DNA of 9,337 nt from Candidatus Zixiibacteriota bacterium (GCA_029933635.1 JAOZNS010000100.1:1-9337); one strand, 5' to 3'. Counted from the stretch's first letter, positions 1-5,999 are shown. Numbers and translations are program-made. Notes: a model not told the origin generated them from the sequence alone.

Positions 1-451
1 CTTAAAGTAACCCAAAACCAAAATTAGCAACAAAATTTCGATACGCTACCAAAAATTTATAACCTTTCAAGACAACCTTCTTCAAAGCGAAGCCTCAAAC
101 TCATAAGGGAATTGCCCAACATCCCATAGGACTCGTTAGACCTAAACGTTAAAAGACCCAATGAGATACAACGGGAATTTACCAAGGGGTGGGCATTGAC
201 TTATAAGAGGGGAGAAATCTTATCTTCTGAATCGAGGAGAGTTCTATGGACTAAAATTTTCACAAGCCCCTGAAAGAAGTTAGTCCGAGCTTTTAGGAAT
301 CGAGCTTTGATTACAACCACAAAAGATCTGGTAGAAGCCTCAATGAAATGCGGCATACAGAAATTAGACGCTTCATCCCTTGTTGTTATTTTTGTCGAAA
401 GAACCGAAAAGATGCTTTAACTTGCTTTCGGGATATACCTTTTCCCGGCCC
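1..451. other. Upstream region without a recognisable gene
   Basis: I see no gene I can support here. All frames are broken into short pieces, and the longest open stretches (for example about 131-272 on the plus strand) have no family motif I recognise. The reading frame of mnmE stays open upstream to an ATG at 348, but that 50-residue extension resembles nothing in MnmE. A possible hairpin, GGACTAA (248-254) with TTAGTCC (280-286), has a 25-base loop and no T-run after it, so it is not a convincing terminator. The usual upstream neighbours of mnmE in this kind of locus (yidC, jag, rnpA, rpmH) are not visible. Confidence 0.5.
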
Positions 452-479
452 TTTACATTATGAAATAAAACGCTATATT
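452..479 (+). promoter_or_regulatory. Probable sigma-70-type promoter of mnmE
   Basis: TTTACA (452-457) and TATATT (474-479) are each one base from the -35 and -10 consensus and are 16 bases apart. The predicted transcription start near 486 lies only a few bases before ATG 489 and about 12 bases before ATG 498. If this promoter is real, the mnmE transcript would be nearly leaderless and most of the AAAGG at 483-487 would not be transcribed. The same hexamer pair and spacing recur at 2595-2622. Confidence 0.4.
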
Positions 480-497
480 TTTAAAGGTATGGCAAAG

Positions 498-1895
498 ATG
501 AATAAAGACAGAATCTCATCGCTTGAGGACACGATAGCTGCCATCTCCACCCCTCTGGGTGAAGGAGGCATAGGGATCGTTCGTATCTCCGGCAAAGACT
601 CGATTAAGATCGTTGAGAAAATATTCAAAGGTGAAAAACCTCTCAGCCAGCTTCCCTCCCATCGAGTCAATTACGGCGAGATAGTCGATTCCAACACGGG
701 CGAAGTGATCGATGAGGTTCTTCTCACCATTTTCCTTGGACCCAAAAGCTACACCTCTGAAGATCTGATCGAGATAAGCTGTCACGGGGGACAATTGGTC
801 TTAACCAGAGTTCTGGAGCAAGCTTTAAGATGTGGCGCTCGCTTGGCAGAGCCGGGAGAATTTACCCTGAGGGCTTTCCTCAATGGTCGAATCGACCTTT
901 CCCAAGCAGAGGCGGTAGCAGAGGTGATAAGAGCTAAAACCGATCTGGGACTTAAGATGGCATTGAGACATTTGAAGGGTGATCTTTCCAAAAAAATCAA
1001 TGCGTATAGAGACAAACTGATAGATATCTTAGCTAAGCTGGAGGTACAGATAGATTTCTCTGAAGAGGAGGTAGCACCACCCAACCGAGACGCAATGATA
1101 AAAGAGCTGGAATCGATTGAAAAAGATCTGGACAGTTTGCTCTCCACCTATGACGAGGGGAAAATCATAAGGGAGGGTTTGAATGTGGTGATCGTGGGCA
1201 AAACCAACGTGGGCAAATCCAGCCTGCTTAATGCCCTTTTAAAAGAGGATAGGGCGATAGTAACTCCTATCCCCGGAACCACAAGGGATGTTATCTCCGA
1301 GTTGGCCAATGTGAAGGGGATTTTAGTGCGATTGGTGGACACTGCAGGTTATCGTATGGTCAAAGATACGATCGAGCTGGAAGGGCTGAGAAGAACAAAG
1401 ATCGAGATGAGCCAGGCAGATTTTCTGCTTCTGGTGATGGATACCTCCACAGAAATCGATGAGGAGGACCTGGAGCTGAAAAGACAGATGCCACAGGAGA
1501 AATATGTGATAGTATTTAACAAGATCGATATAGCCTCGCCTGATTTAATCAAAAAAAACCAAGAAAGGCTCCACGGCGCCCCGATCGTCAGGGTATCAGC
1601 TTTGAAAGGAGATGGGCTGGAAAGACTGAAGGAGGTGATCGCTTCGGAGTCTTCGGTTTTGGATAAAGATCGAACCCAGGGGGTGATTCTTTCCAGCTTA
1701 AGGCATAAGGATGCATTGACCAGAGCAAAGAAAAGCCTGAGTTTGGCTAAAGATAGCTTAAAAAGAGGGATGAGTCCTGAGTTTGTGGCGCTGGATGTGA
1801 AAGCTTCACTGGATGCGATCGGTGAGGTGATCGGAAAGACCGTCACCGATGATATTTTGAATAAGATCTTTTCTGAATTCTGTATCGGGAAATGA
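498..1895 (+). CDS. mnmE: tRNA uridine-5-carboxymethylaminomethyl modification GTPase MnmE (TrmE)
   Basis: K+-activated GTPase that works in the cytoplasm with MnmG to add (carboxymethyl)aminomethyl groups to C5 of wobble uridine 34 in certain tRNAs, using a folate one-carbon donor. From ATG 498 it is 465 residues, the family length. The N-terminal folate-binding domain starts at DTIAAISTP (11-19) and includes SYTSEDLIEISCHGG (84-98). A helical domain follows, with the G domain inserted in it: G1 GKTNVGKS (234-241), G2 TTRD (261-264), G3 DTAG (281-284), G4 NKID (341-344), G5 SAL (367-369). The C-terminus is the conserved FCIGK with the functional Cys at 462. I chose ATG 498 because AAAGG (483-487) is 10 bases upstream; ATG 489 (three residues longer) is the main alternative. 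The gene converges on the H-NOX gene, with 11 bases between stop codons and no obvious terminator. Confidence 0.97.
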   Translation: MNKDRISSLEDTIAAISTPLGEGGIGIVRISGKDSIKIVEKIFKGEKPLSQLPSHRVNYGEIVDSNTGEVIDEVLLTIFLGPKSYTSEDLIEISCHGGQLVLTRVLEQALRCGARLAEPGEFTLRAFLNGRIDLSQAEAVAEVIRAKTDLGLKMALRHLKGDLSKKINAYRDKLIDILAKLEVQIDFSEEEVAPPNRDAMIKELESIEKDLDSLLSTYDEGKIIREGLNVVIVGKTNVGKSSLLNALLKEDRAIVTPIPGTTRDVISELANVKGILVRLVDTAGYRMVKDTIELEGLRRTKIEMSQADFLLLVMDTSTEIDEEDLELKRQMPQEKYVIVFNKIDIASPDLIKKNQERLHGAPIVRVSALKGDGLERLKEVIASESSVLDKDRTQGVILSSLRHKDALTRAKKSLSLAKDSLKRGMSPEFVALDVKASLDAIGEVIGKTVTDDILNKIFSEFCIGK

Positions 1896-1906
1896 TTTGA
1901 ATCGGC

Positions 1907-2449
1907 TTAAACCCTAGCCATCTCCGGCTCTCTGATGCTGATGGTAACGATCAATCTCCCCCGCTCCTTTCTTCCCAAAATCTTTACATCGGATTGAAAA
2001 TACTTGGCGGCACCCTCTAACATACCTAAGAAAAAATCATTGAGATTCCTCTCCGAATGATATCTGATTTCAAAATGTCCCGGCAAGGCTTTTCTGAATT
2101 CCAATCTCGGAGGAGTTCCCAACCCATCTCGTTTTATATCATGGTGGATTCTGTTCGTTGCGGTGATCAAATCGTTGAGAGTTTTAATTCCCCCCATATA
2201 ATCGCCAAATATATCTGCAAAATAAAAGAAGGTCTCCCGCCCGAAATCTCTCCATAAAGTGGAGAGGTTGGTCTGGGTCTCTTCACATAAAGCTTGCATG
2301 AGCTTTACAAGTCCTTTATCCGGATACCAGGTCAGTTCTGCGAAGGCATTGGTTTTCAAAGATGTCTTCTGGCACAGATCGGAGAAGGAGACTGAAGGAT
2401 AGTTTTTATCAATAAAACGAGCCAAGCTGTTGAACATGGCGCCATTCAT
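1907..2449 (-). CDS. Stand-alone H-NOX (haem nitric oxide/oxygen-binding) protein
   Basis: A 180-residue protein whose whole length matches one H-NOX domain, the b-type haem sensor also found in soluble guanylate cyclase. The start MNGAMFNSL fits the family's 'MKGxxFN' opening. YPDKGL (42-47), RDFGRETF (67-74), the proximal haem ligand His102 in RIHHDI, a TPPRL segment (112-116) and the haem-propionate signature Y130-x-S132-x-R134 are in order. In the following NLNDFFLG, Phe139 aligns with the distal Tyr140 that stabilises O2 in the Caldanaerobacter (formerly Thermoanaerobacter) tengcongensis H-NOX. I therefore infer a NO/CO-selective sensor. A strong Shine-Dalgarno (reverse complement of 2455-2464, AAAAGGAGGG) supports ATG 2449. 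There is no fused output domain and no kinase, cyclase or chemoreceptor gene in view, so its partner is unknown. It is transcribed against mnmE and divergently from the nitroreductase remnant. Confidence 0.9.
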   Translation of the reverse strand: MNGAMFNSLARFIDKNYPSVSFSDLCQKTSLKTNAFAELTWYPDKGLVKLMQALCEETQTNLSTLWRDFGRETFFYFADIFGDYMGGIKTLNDLITATNRIHHDIKRDGLGTPPRLEFRKALPGHFEIRYHSERNLNDFFLGMLEGAAKYFQSDVKILGRKERGRLIVTISIREPEMARV

Positions 2450-2484
2450 AGAAGCCCTCCTTTTGAGATTAATGTTTCAAAGAA

Positions 2485-2555
2485 TAAACCCGTGAGGCAA
2501 CATCAGACTTATCGTCTGAACTCTGAGCCCTCTTGAGCGGGTTTAAAAAAGTTGC
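2485..2555 (-). promoter_or_regulatory. Structured 5' leader of the H-NOX gene
   Basis: The predicted H-NOX leader (minus strand) can fold into nested stems. The outer stem is 8 bp, 2485-2492 with 2538-2545 (TAAACCCG/CGGGTTTA). The middle stem is GAGGC (2494-2498) with GCCCTC (2527-2532), with one bulged base. The inner hairpin is TCAGAC (2503-2508) with GTCTGA (2514-2519), with a 5-base loop. GCAAC at the 5' end of the transcript (complement of 2551-2555) can also pair with GTTGC (complement of 2497-2501), crossing the outer stem as a pseudoknot and competing with the middle stem. No T-run follows, so it is not a simple terminator. It does not match a riboswitch class I can recall. A DNA-level operator is an alternative. 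Confidence 0.4.
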
Positions 2556-2561
2556 TTCAGA

Positions 2562-2567
2562 ATTATA
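2562..2567 (-). promoter_or_regulatory. Consensus -10 box of the H-NOX promoter
   Basis: A perfect TATAAT reads on the minus strand here, about 113 bases before the H-NOX start codon. The -35 position at 17-base spacing reads GATTTT, a poor match. This suggests a weak or activator-dependent promoter. The inverted repeat 2586-2611 covers that -35 position. Confidence 0.45.
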
Positions 2568-2585
2568 CAGATGTTTTTGAAAGCA

Positions 2586-2611
2586 AAATCACCCTTTACA
2601 AAAAGTGATTT
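2586..2611. promoter_or_regulatory. Inverted repeat, candidate operator between divergent promoters
   Basis: AAATCAC (2586-2592) and GTGATTT (2605-2611) are perfect 7-bp inverted arms 12 bases apart. The arms extend inward as TTT/AAA if two bases are bulged. The repeat overlaps the -35 element and most of the spacer of the rightward promoter and the -35 position of the leftward H-NOX promoter. That is where a dimeric regulator could control both. It does not match the CRP/FNR orientation (TGTGA/TCACA or TTGAT/ATCAA), so I do not name the regulator. Confidence 0.35.
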
Positions 2612-2622
2612 CTTTGTATATT
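2595..2622 (+). promoter_or_regulatory. Probable promoter of the nitroreductase-like pseudogene
   Basis: TTTACA (2595-2600), a 16-base spacer and TATATT (2617-2622), each one base from consensus. The predicted start near 2629 would give a leader of about 85 bases to GTG 2714. The hexamers and spacing are identical to those before mnmE. Confidence 0.4.
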
Positions 2623-2982
2623 TGCACCGATAACTGCAAATTGCGATTGGTAGAAAGATGCTTAAATTAACTGGCAGCTCTGCCAATGGAATAACAAACA
2701 GAAGGGATGAAAAGTGGAGCTTTTTGAAACCATTTATTCCAGAAGACCCATCAGAACATCTACCGTCAAAGAGATTCAGAGAAGTGAGCTGGAAATGGTA
2801 GTTGATGCGGCAGACCTGCCCCTTCCGCCAGGAACGGACAGATGAGGGATTTTACCGTAATTACACAGAAAAAGATTCTGAACGAGATCATCCAGCACTT
2901 TCATCCGGGCAGAGGATATAAAACATACGAAGACGGCAAATTTGACGGAATATCTGCCATAATTGCAGTTATTTTAGACGAA

Positions 2983-2988
2983 TATAAT
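2983..2988 (+). promoter_or_regulatory. Possible -10 box for mnmG
   Basis: A perfect TATAAT inside the nitroreductase remnant, 108 bases before the mnmG start codon. The nearest -35-like hexamer (TTGCAG, 2963-2968) is only 14 bases away, which is too close for a standard promoter. A start near 2995 would place the 28-bp palindrome at the very 5' end of the mnmG transcript. Confidence 0.25.
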
Positions 2989-2998
2989 GAACACCGGA

Positions 2999-3026
2999 GT
3001 AGGGGTTCGATATATCGAACCCCTAC
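2999..3026. repeat. Perfect 28-bp palindrome (GTAGGGG...CCCCTAC)
   Basis: Each 14-base arm reads GTAGGGGTTCGATA and there is no unpaired centre. It is flanked by a further imperfectly spaced inverted pair, CACCGG (2992-2997) and CCGGTG (3042-3047). Short palindromes with GTAGGGG/CCCCTAC ends are common dispersed intergenic repeats in many bacterial genomes, and this looks like one, placed where the nitroreductase reading frame loses family resemblance. It is followed by A residues on the plus strand, not T, so it is not a typical intrinsic terminator for the upstream gene. Confidence 0.7.
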
Positions 3027-3078
3027 AAAAAATCAAATCTGCCGGTGCTGGATACATCCAGCCCCAAAGCCTTGAAGA

Positions 3079-3094
3079 CGTTTCACGTGGAACA
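3079..3094 (-). promoter_or_regulatory. parS centromere site (ParB-binding)
   Basis: The minus strand reads TGTTCCACGTGAAACG, matching 15 of 16 positions of the widely conserved parS consensus TGTTNCACGTGAAACA, with the CACGTG core intact. ParB encoded at 6934-7797 would load here and spread. The site lies 2 bases before the mnmG start codon, where a ribosome-binding site would normally be. Position near the origin and 3 kb from parAB fits known parS placement. Confidence 0.85.
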
Positions 3095-3096
3095 AT

Positions 3097-4971
3097 ATGC
3101 TAACTTATCCCGAAGAATACGACATAATCGTTGTTGGTGCTGGACATGCTGGCTGTGAGGCGGCTCTGGCTTCGGCAAGGATGGGGCAAAAGACCCTCCT
3201 TTTCACCATGAACAAGGAGACCATCGCCCAGATGTCCTGCAATCCAGCGGTGGGCGGTCAAGCCAAGGGTCAGCTGGTCAAAGAGATAGATGCATTGGGC
3301 GGAGAAATTGGCTTTGTGGCGGACAAAACCGCCATCCAGATCAAGACGCTGAATCTTAAGAAAGGTCCTGCGGTCTGGTCCACCAGAACTCAGAACGATA
3401 GATCCGCTTACCGACTGGCAATGCGGGAGTCCTTAGAGAATCAGGATAATCTTTTTATCAAACAGGATACCGTGGTGGAGGTTCTGGTAAGAGATGGAAA
3501 GGCTTACGGGGTGGTTACTGCCACTGGAATGGCTTATCATTGCAAGGCGGTCATCCTCACCTGTGGCACCTTTCTTAATGGTTTGATCCATATAGGGTTA
3601 GAACATTTCCCGGCAGGAAGAGCTGGAGAGTTTCCTGCACGAGGTCTGACTGAGAATTTAGTCAAACTGGGTTTCCGGGCAGGTCGGCTGAAGACCGGAA
3701 CGCCACCAAGACTGGACGGAAGGACCATCGATTTTTCAAAAACTACACCTCAATATGGCGATGCTGAACCAAAGCCGTTCTCCCTTCGAACCATCGACCC
3801 ACCCCAGAATAAACGGCTCTGTTATCTAACCTATACAAATAAAGGGACGCACGAGCTAATTTTGGATAACTTGGATAGGTCCCCCCTTTATAGCGGGAAG
3901 ATCAAAGGGATAGGTCCCAGATATTGCCCCTCAATCGAGGATAAGGTGGTCAAATTCAGAGAAAAACCCAGACATCAGCTCTTTTTGGAGCCGGAGGGGT
4001 TGGGAACCAACGAGTTTTACGTTAACGGCTTTGCCACCAGCCTCCCGGAAGATGTTCAGCTCAAGGCTTTAAGAACCGTTCCCGGATTGGAGAATGCCAA
4101 GATGATGCGAACCGGATATGCAATAGAATATGACTACTTTCCCCCGATACAGCTCAGGCATACTCTCGAAACTAAGCTGGTGGAGAATCTGTATTTTGCC
4201 GGACAAATAAATGGAACCTCGGGCTATGAGGAGGCGGCGGCGCAGGGAATAATGGCAGGAATAAATGCCGCCTTGAAGATCAAGGGAGAACCACCCTTTG
4301 TGCTCCAAAGGGATCAGGCATATATCGGGGTGCTGATCGATGATCTGGTTACCAAAGGGACTGACGAGCCTTACCGCATGTTCACCTCCCGGGCTGAATA
4401 CCGTCTCATTTTACGCGAAGACAATGCGGATCAAAGGCTTCTGGAACATGGACATAAGTTTGGACTGATCTCCGAGGAACTTTATGCTAAATACAGGGAG
4501 AAGATGGAGAAAGTTCAAAAGGAGAAGGCTCGGCTTAGGAGGGTATTTGTCTCCTTATCGGCATTTGCTCATCTTCTGGGAGAGGTGGAGAACAATCGAA
4601 AGATGTCTTTAGCGAGGATTTTGAAAATGCCGGAGATCAGATATGAGGATTTAAAAAAGGTGGACTGGGAGGCGGGGAAGCTTTCCCGAGAGATTTATCA
4701 GCAGGTGGAACTGGAGCTGAAATACGAGGGTTACATCAGAAGGCAGATAAAGGAGATAGAGAAAGCCAAAAAGCTGGAGTGCATCCGTATCCCCGAGGAT
4801 TTCAGCTATGATGGTCTCAAGGGTTTCAAAAGGGAGGCTTTGGAGAAATTGAAAAGAGTTAAGCCGGTATCGGTGGGGCAAGCGTCCCGTATCTCAGGGG
4901 TCTCTCCAGGGGATATCGCTGTTTTGATGGTGCATCTCAAACAATTTCTGGCAAGAGGATCGGTGGATTAA
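3097..4971 (+). CDS. mnmG: tRNA uridine-5-carboxymethylaminomethyl modification enzyme MnmG (GidA)
   Basis: FAD- and NADH-dependent partner of MnmE in modifying U34 of tRNA. The 624 residues match the family length. The N-terminal dinucleotide-binding motif is GAGHAG (14-19), followed by CNPAVGG (48-54, with the conserved Cys48). Both family signatures are present: GPRYCPSIEDKVVKF (273-287, with the conserved Cys277) and AGQINGTSGYEEAAAQG (368-384). RMFTSRAEYRL (427-437) and the C-terminal helical domain that binds MnmE are intact. 'KGPAVWSTRTQND' (89-101) has the Trp-Ser variant I associate with FCB-group sequences. ATG 3097 gives the normal MnmG N-terminus, but there is no good Shine-Dalgarno because the parS site occupies that position. 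The pair mnmE/mnmG is separated here by the H-NOX/nitroreductase patch. Confidence 0.98.
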   Translation: MLTYPEEYDIIVVGAGHAGCEAALASARMGQKTLLFTMNKETIAQMSCNPAVGGQAKGQLVKEIDALGGEIGFVADKTAIQIKTLNLKKGPAVWSTRTQNDRSAYRLAMRESLENQDNLFIKQDTVVEVLVRDGKAYGVVTATGMAYHCKAVILTCGTFLNGLIHIGLEHFPAGRAGEFPARGLTENLVKLGFRAGRLKTGTPPRLDGRTIDFSKTTPQYGDAEPKPFSLRTIDPPQNKRLCYLTYTNKGTHELILDNLDRSPLYSGKIKGIGPRYCPSIEDKVVKFREKPRHQLFLEPEGLGTNEFYVNGFATSLPEDVQLKALRTVPGLENAKMMRTGYAIEYDYFPPIQLRHTLETKLVENLYFAGQINGTSGYEEAAAQGIMAGINAALKIKGEPPFVLQRDQAYIGVLIDDLVTKGTDEPYRMFTSRAEYRLILREDNADQRLLEHGHKFGLISEELYAKYREKMEKVQKEKARLRRVFVSLSAFAHLLGEVENNRKMSLARILKMPEIRYEDLKKVDWEAGKLSREIYQQVELELKYEGYIRRQIKEIEKAKKLECIRIPEDFSYDGLKGFKREALEKLKRVKPVSVGQASRISGVSPGDIAVLMVHLKQFLARGSVD

Positions 4972-5098
4972 ATGGATACGACCAATCCCAACTGGGCCCC
5001 TCTCCATTTTAGTTAAAGGAATTTTTTGTAAGAGCAAGAGGGGTAAAGCTTATTTGATCTGGTATCTTTGAGACCTCGCCCCTCAGTTGAGTTCCTCC

Positions 5099-5138
5099 GG
5101 TCATTTGACTCAAATGAGATTCAAATGAACAAATGACC
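5099..5138. repeat. Inverted repeat built from CAAATGA units
   Basis: GGTCATTTG (5099-5107) pairs perfectly with CAAATGACC (5130-5138). The interior holds two further TCAAATGA copies (5110-5117 and 5121-5128), so the motif occurs four times counting the inverted copy TCATTTGA (5101-5108). It could be a multi-copy protein-binding site or a stem-loop in an mnmG-rsmG transcript. Confidence 0.5.
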
Positions 5139-5143
5139 TGTTT

Positions 5144-5169
5144 CCCCCTCTCCCTTTGTGGAGAGGGGG
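5144..5169. repeat. 10-bp GC-rich stem-loop, dispersed-repeat-like
   Basis: CCCCCTCTCC (5144-5153) and GGAGAGGGGG (5160-5169) form a perfect 10-bp stem with a 6-base loop. GATTTAAGGGGG follows, so there is no T-run for a terminator. CCCCTCTCC also occurs alone at 4997-5005. The 'CCCCTCTCC...GGAGAGGGG...TTAAGGGGG' style resembles dispersed intergenic palindromes seen in many environmental genomes. Confidence 0.55.
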
Positions 5170-5277
5170 ATTTAAGGGGGAAAGGTTAAAAGACTCTTTA
5201 TCATTTTATTCAGATTATTTTTATCCACTAATTGGGAGAAGAACCTCCCATCCTTTTGATCGGTTTATCCTCAAAGG

Positions 5278-5293
5278 TGTTTCACATGAAACG
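5278..5293 (+). promoter_or_regulatory. Second parS-like site, overlapping the rsmG start
   Basis: TGTTTCACATGAAACG matches 14 of 16 positions of the parS consensus, with A instead of G in the core and G at the last position. The final G is shared with the site at 3079-3094, which may reflect a local variant consensus. The core contains the ATG (5286-5288) taken as the rsmG start. Whether ParB tolerates the core change is unknown. Confidence 0.5.
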
Positions 5294-5999
5294 TTCTGAT
5301 TCCTCCTCAATCTTTTCCACTCAAACACTTTCTCAATCGGGGATCCTCCAGTTCAAAAAAATCTGTTCCGCATGGGGAATAAATCTTACCAAGGAGATGA
5401 TCCAAAAATTTCAATCTTATGTTCATCTACTTCTGGAATGGAATCAAAGGATTCATCTCATCTCTCGAAAGGATGCCAGAGCTGATCGGATATTAAGGCA
5501 TTTTATCGACTCACTTTGCATCTTTAAGGTGGTTGATCTACCAAGGAAGGCGAAGCTTCTTGATTTGGGTTCGGGTGCCGGCTTTCCCTCAACTCCCATA
5601 AAGATCGTTAGGAATGATATCCATCTGACTTTGGTCGAGTCAACTCACAAAAAGACGCTGTTTCTTCAAAAGCTGATTCAGGAGTTAAAACTTCAAAAAA
5701 CCTGCGTCATAAACCAGCGTGCGGAGAAACTTATTGACCTGCCCGAATTTCAGGCAAGATTTGATCTGGTTACTGCCAAGGCATTGGGAAGGCTCAAAGA
5801 TGTTCTCAGATTAAGCCTTCCCTTTTTGAAGCCCGAGGGATCTCTGGTGGCATACAAAGGGAGGCAAGCAATTCGGGAATTCCAGAAGGTGGGCTCGCTT
5901 GAAGGTTTTAATGTTATGAATATGGTCAAAATCGAAGTCCCGGAGATGGATCTTTTGCGATACCTGGTGATTTTAAGAAAGTCAAGACATGTTTTGTAG
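5286..5999 (+). CDS. rsmG: 16S rRNA (guanine-N7) methyltransferase RsmG (GidB)
   Basis: SAM-dependent methyltransferase acting on G527 (E. coli numbering) of 16S rRNA; loss of it in other bacteria gives low-level streptomycin resistance. From ATG 5286 it has 237 residues, slightly longer than most. Family landmarks are LEWNQRIHLISRKD (50-63), LRHFIDSL (70-77), the SAM-binding loop LDLGSGAGFPS (92-102), LVESTHKKTLFLQ (116-128), FDLVTAKALGRL (159-170) and VAYKG (188-192). Two positions differ from the usual pattern: GFPS instead of GFPG, and TAKA where SRA is common; the fold should survive both. I chose ATG 5286 because AAAGG (5273-5277) is 8 bases upstream. The frame stays open to 5232, giving 18 more residues without conserved sequence. 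The start codon lies inside the parS-like site. Confidence 0.95.
   Translation: MKRSDSSSIFSTQTLSQSGILQFKKICSAWGINLTKEMIQKFQSYVHLLLEWNQRIHLISRKDARADRILRHFIDSLCIFKVVDLPRKAKLLDLGSGAGFPSTPIKIVRNDIHLTLVESTHKKTLFLQKLIQELKLQKTCVINQRAEKLIDLPEFQARFDLVTAKALGRLKDVLRLSLPFLKPEGSLVAYKGRQAIREFQKVGSLEGFNVMNMVKIEVPEMDLLRYLVILRKSRHVL

Larger units (their letters stand above)
2714..3075 (+). pseudogene. Frameshifted, truncated nitroreductase-family gene
   Basis: From GTG 2714 (AAGGG at 2702-2706 as ribosome site) the frame reads VELFETIYSRRPIRTSTV, the N-terminal FMN-binding pattern of nitroreductases (ELFETIxxRRSIR). It stops at 2843-2845. The next frame picks the family up at 2821 as PSARNGQMRDFTVITQKK, the 'PSxxNxQPWxFxVVT' segment. 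Two bases (2819-2820) are left between frames, so one missing base after 2818, restoring DLAPSARNGQ, explains the break. The second frame continues through a strand-like SAIIAVILDEYNE and ends at 3073-3075. Resemblance is lost around the palindrome at 2999-3026, and the C-terminal half of the family (GAAIQN-type helix) is missing or unrecognisable. A sequencing error could explain the frameshift but not the lost half. It is divergent from H-NOX and runs up to mnmG. Confidence 0.7.
4972..5285. other. mnmG-rsmG intergenic region
   Basis: A 314-bp gap with no gene I can support. It holds the two inverted-repeat structures at 5099-5138 and 5144-5169, further GAGGGG/CCCCTC pieces (5037-5042 and 5084-5089), and an AT-rich stretch (about 5185-5225). 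TTATCCACT (5221-5229) and TTATCCTCA (5265-5273) are each one base from a DnaA box, but this is too little to call an origin. I see no clean terminator for mnmG and no convincing promoter for rsmG. Confidence 0.5.

Noticed and set aside
248..286. GGACTAA/TTAGTCC hairpin upstream of mnmE
   Set aside because: Seven pairs with a 25-base loop and no T-run; likely chance.
348..497. N-terminal 50-residue extension of MnmE from ATG 348
   Set aside because: The extension has no family similarity, and MnmE proteins begin shortly before the DTIAAIST motif. A promoter-like element lies inside it and a better-placed start exists at 498.
1896..1906. Bidirectional terminator between mnmE and the H-NOX gene
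   Set aside because: The 11-base gap holds no inverted repeat or T-run.
2999..3026. Palindrome as a rho-independent terminator
   Set aside because: No T-run follows on either strand; A residues follow on the plus strand.
5099..5169. CRISPR array from the repeated CAAATGA units
   Set aside because: Units are 7-8 bases with irregular 1-3 base spacing and no cas genes; this is an inverted repeat, not an array.
5221..5273. TTATCCACT and TTATCCTCA as DnaA boxes of an oriC before rsmG
   Set aside because: Each has one mismatch, and the hexamer TTATCC is about as frequent in this window as chance predicts. Only two weak sites are present, without clustering.
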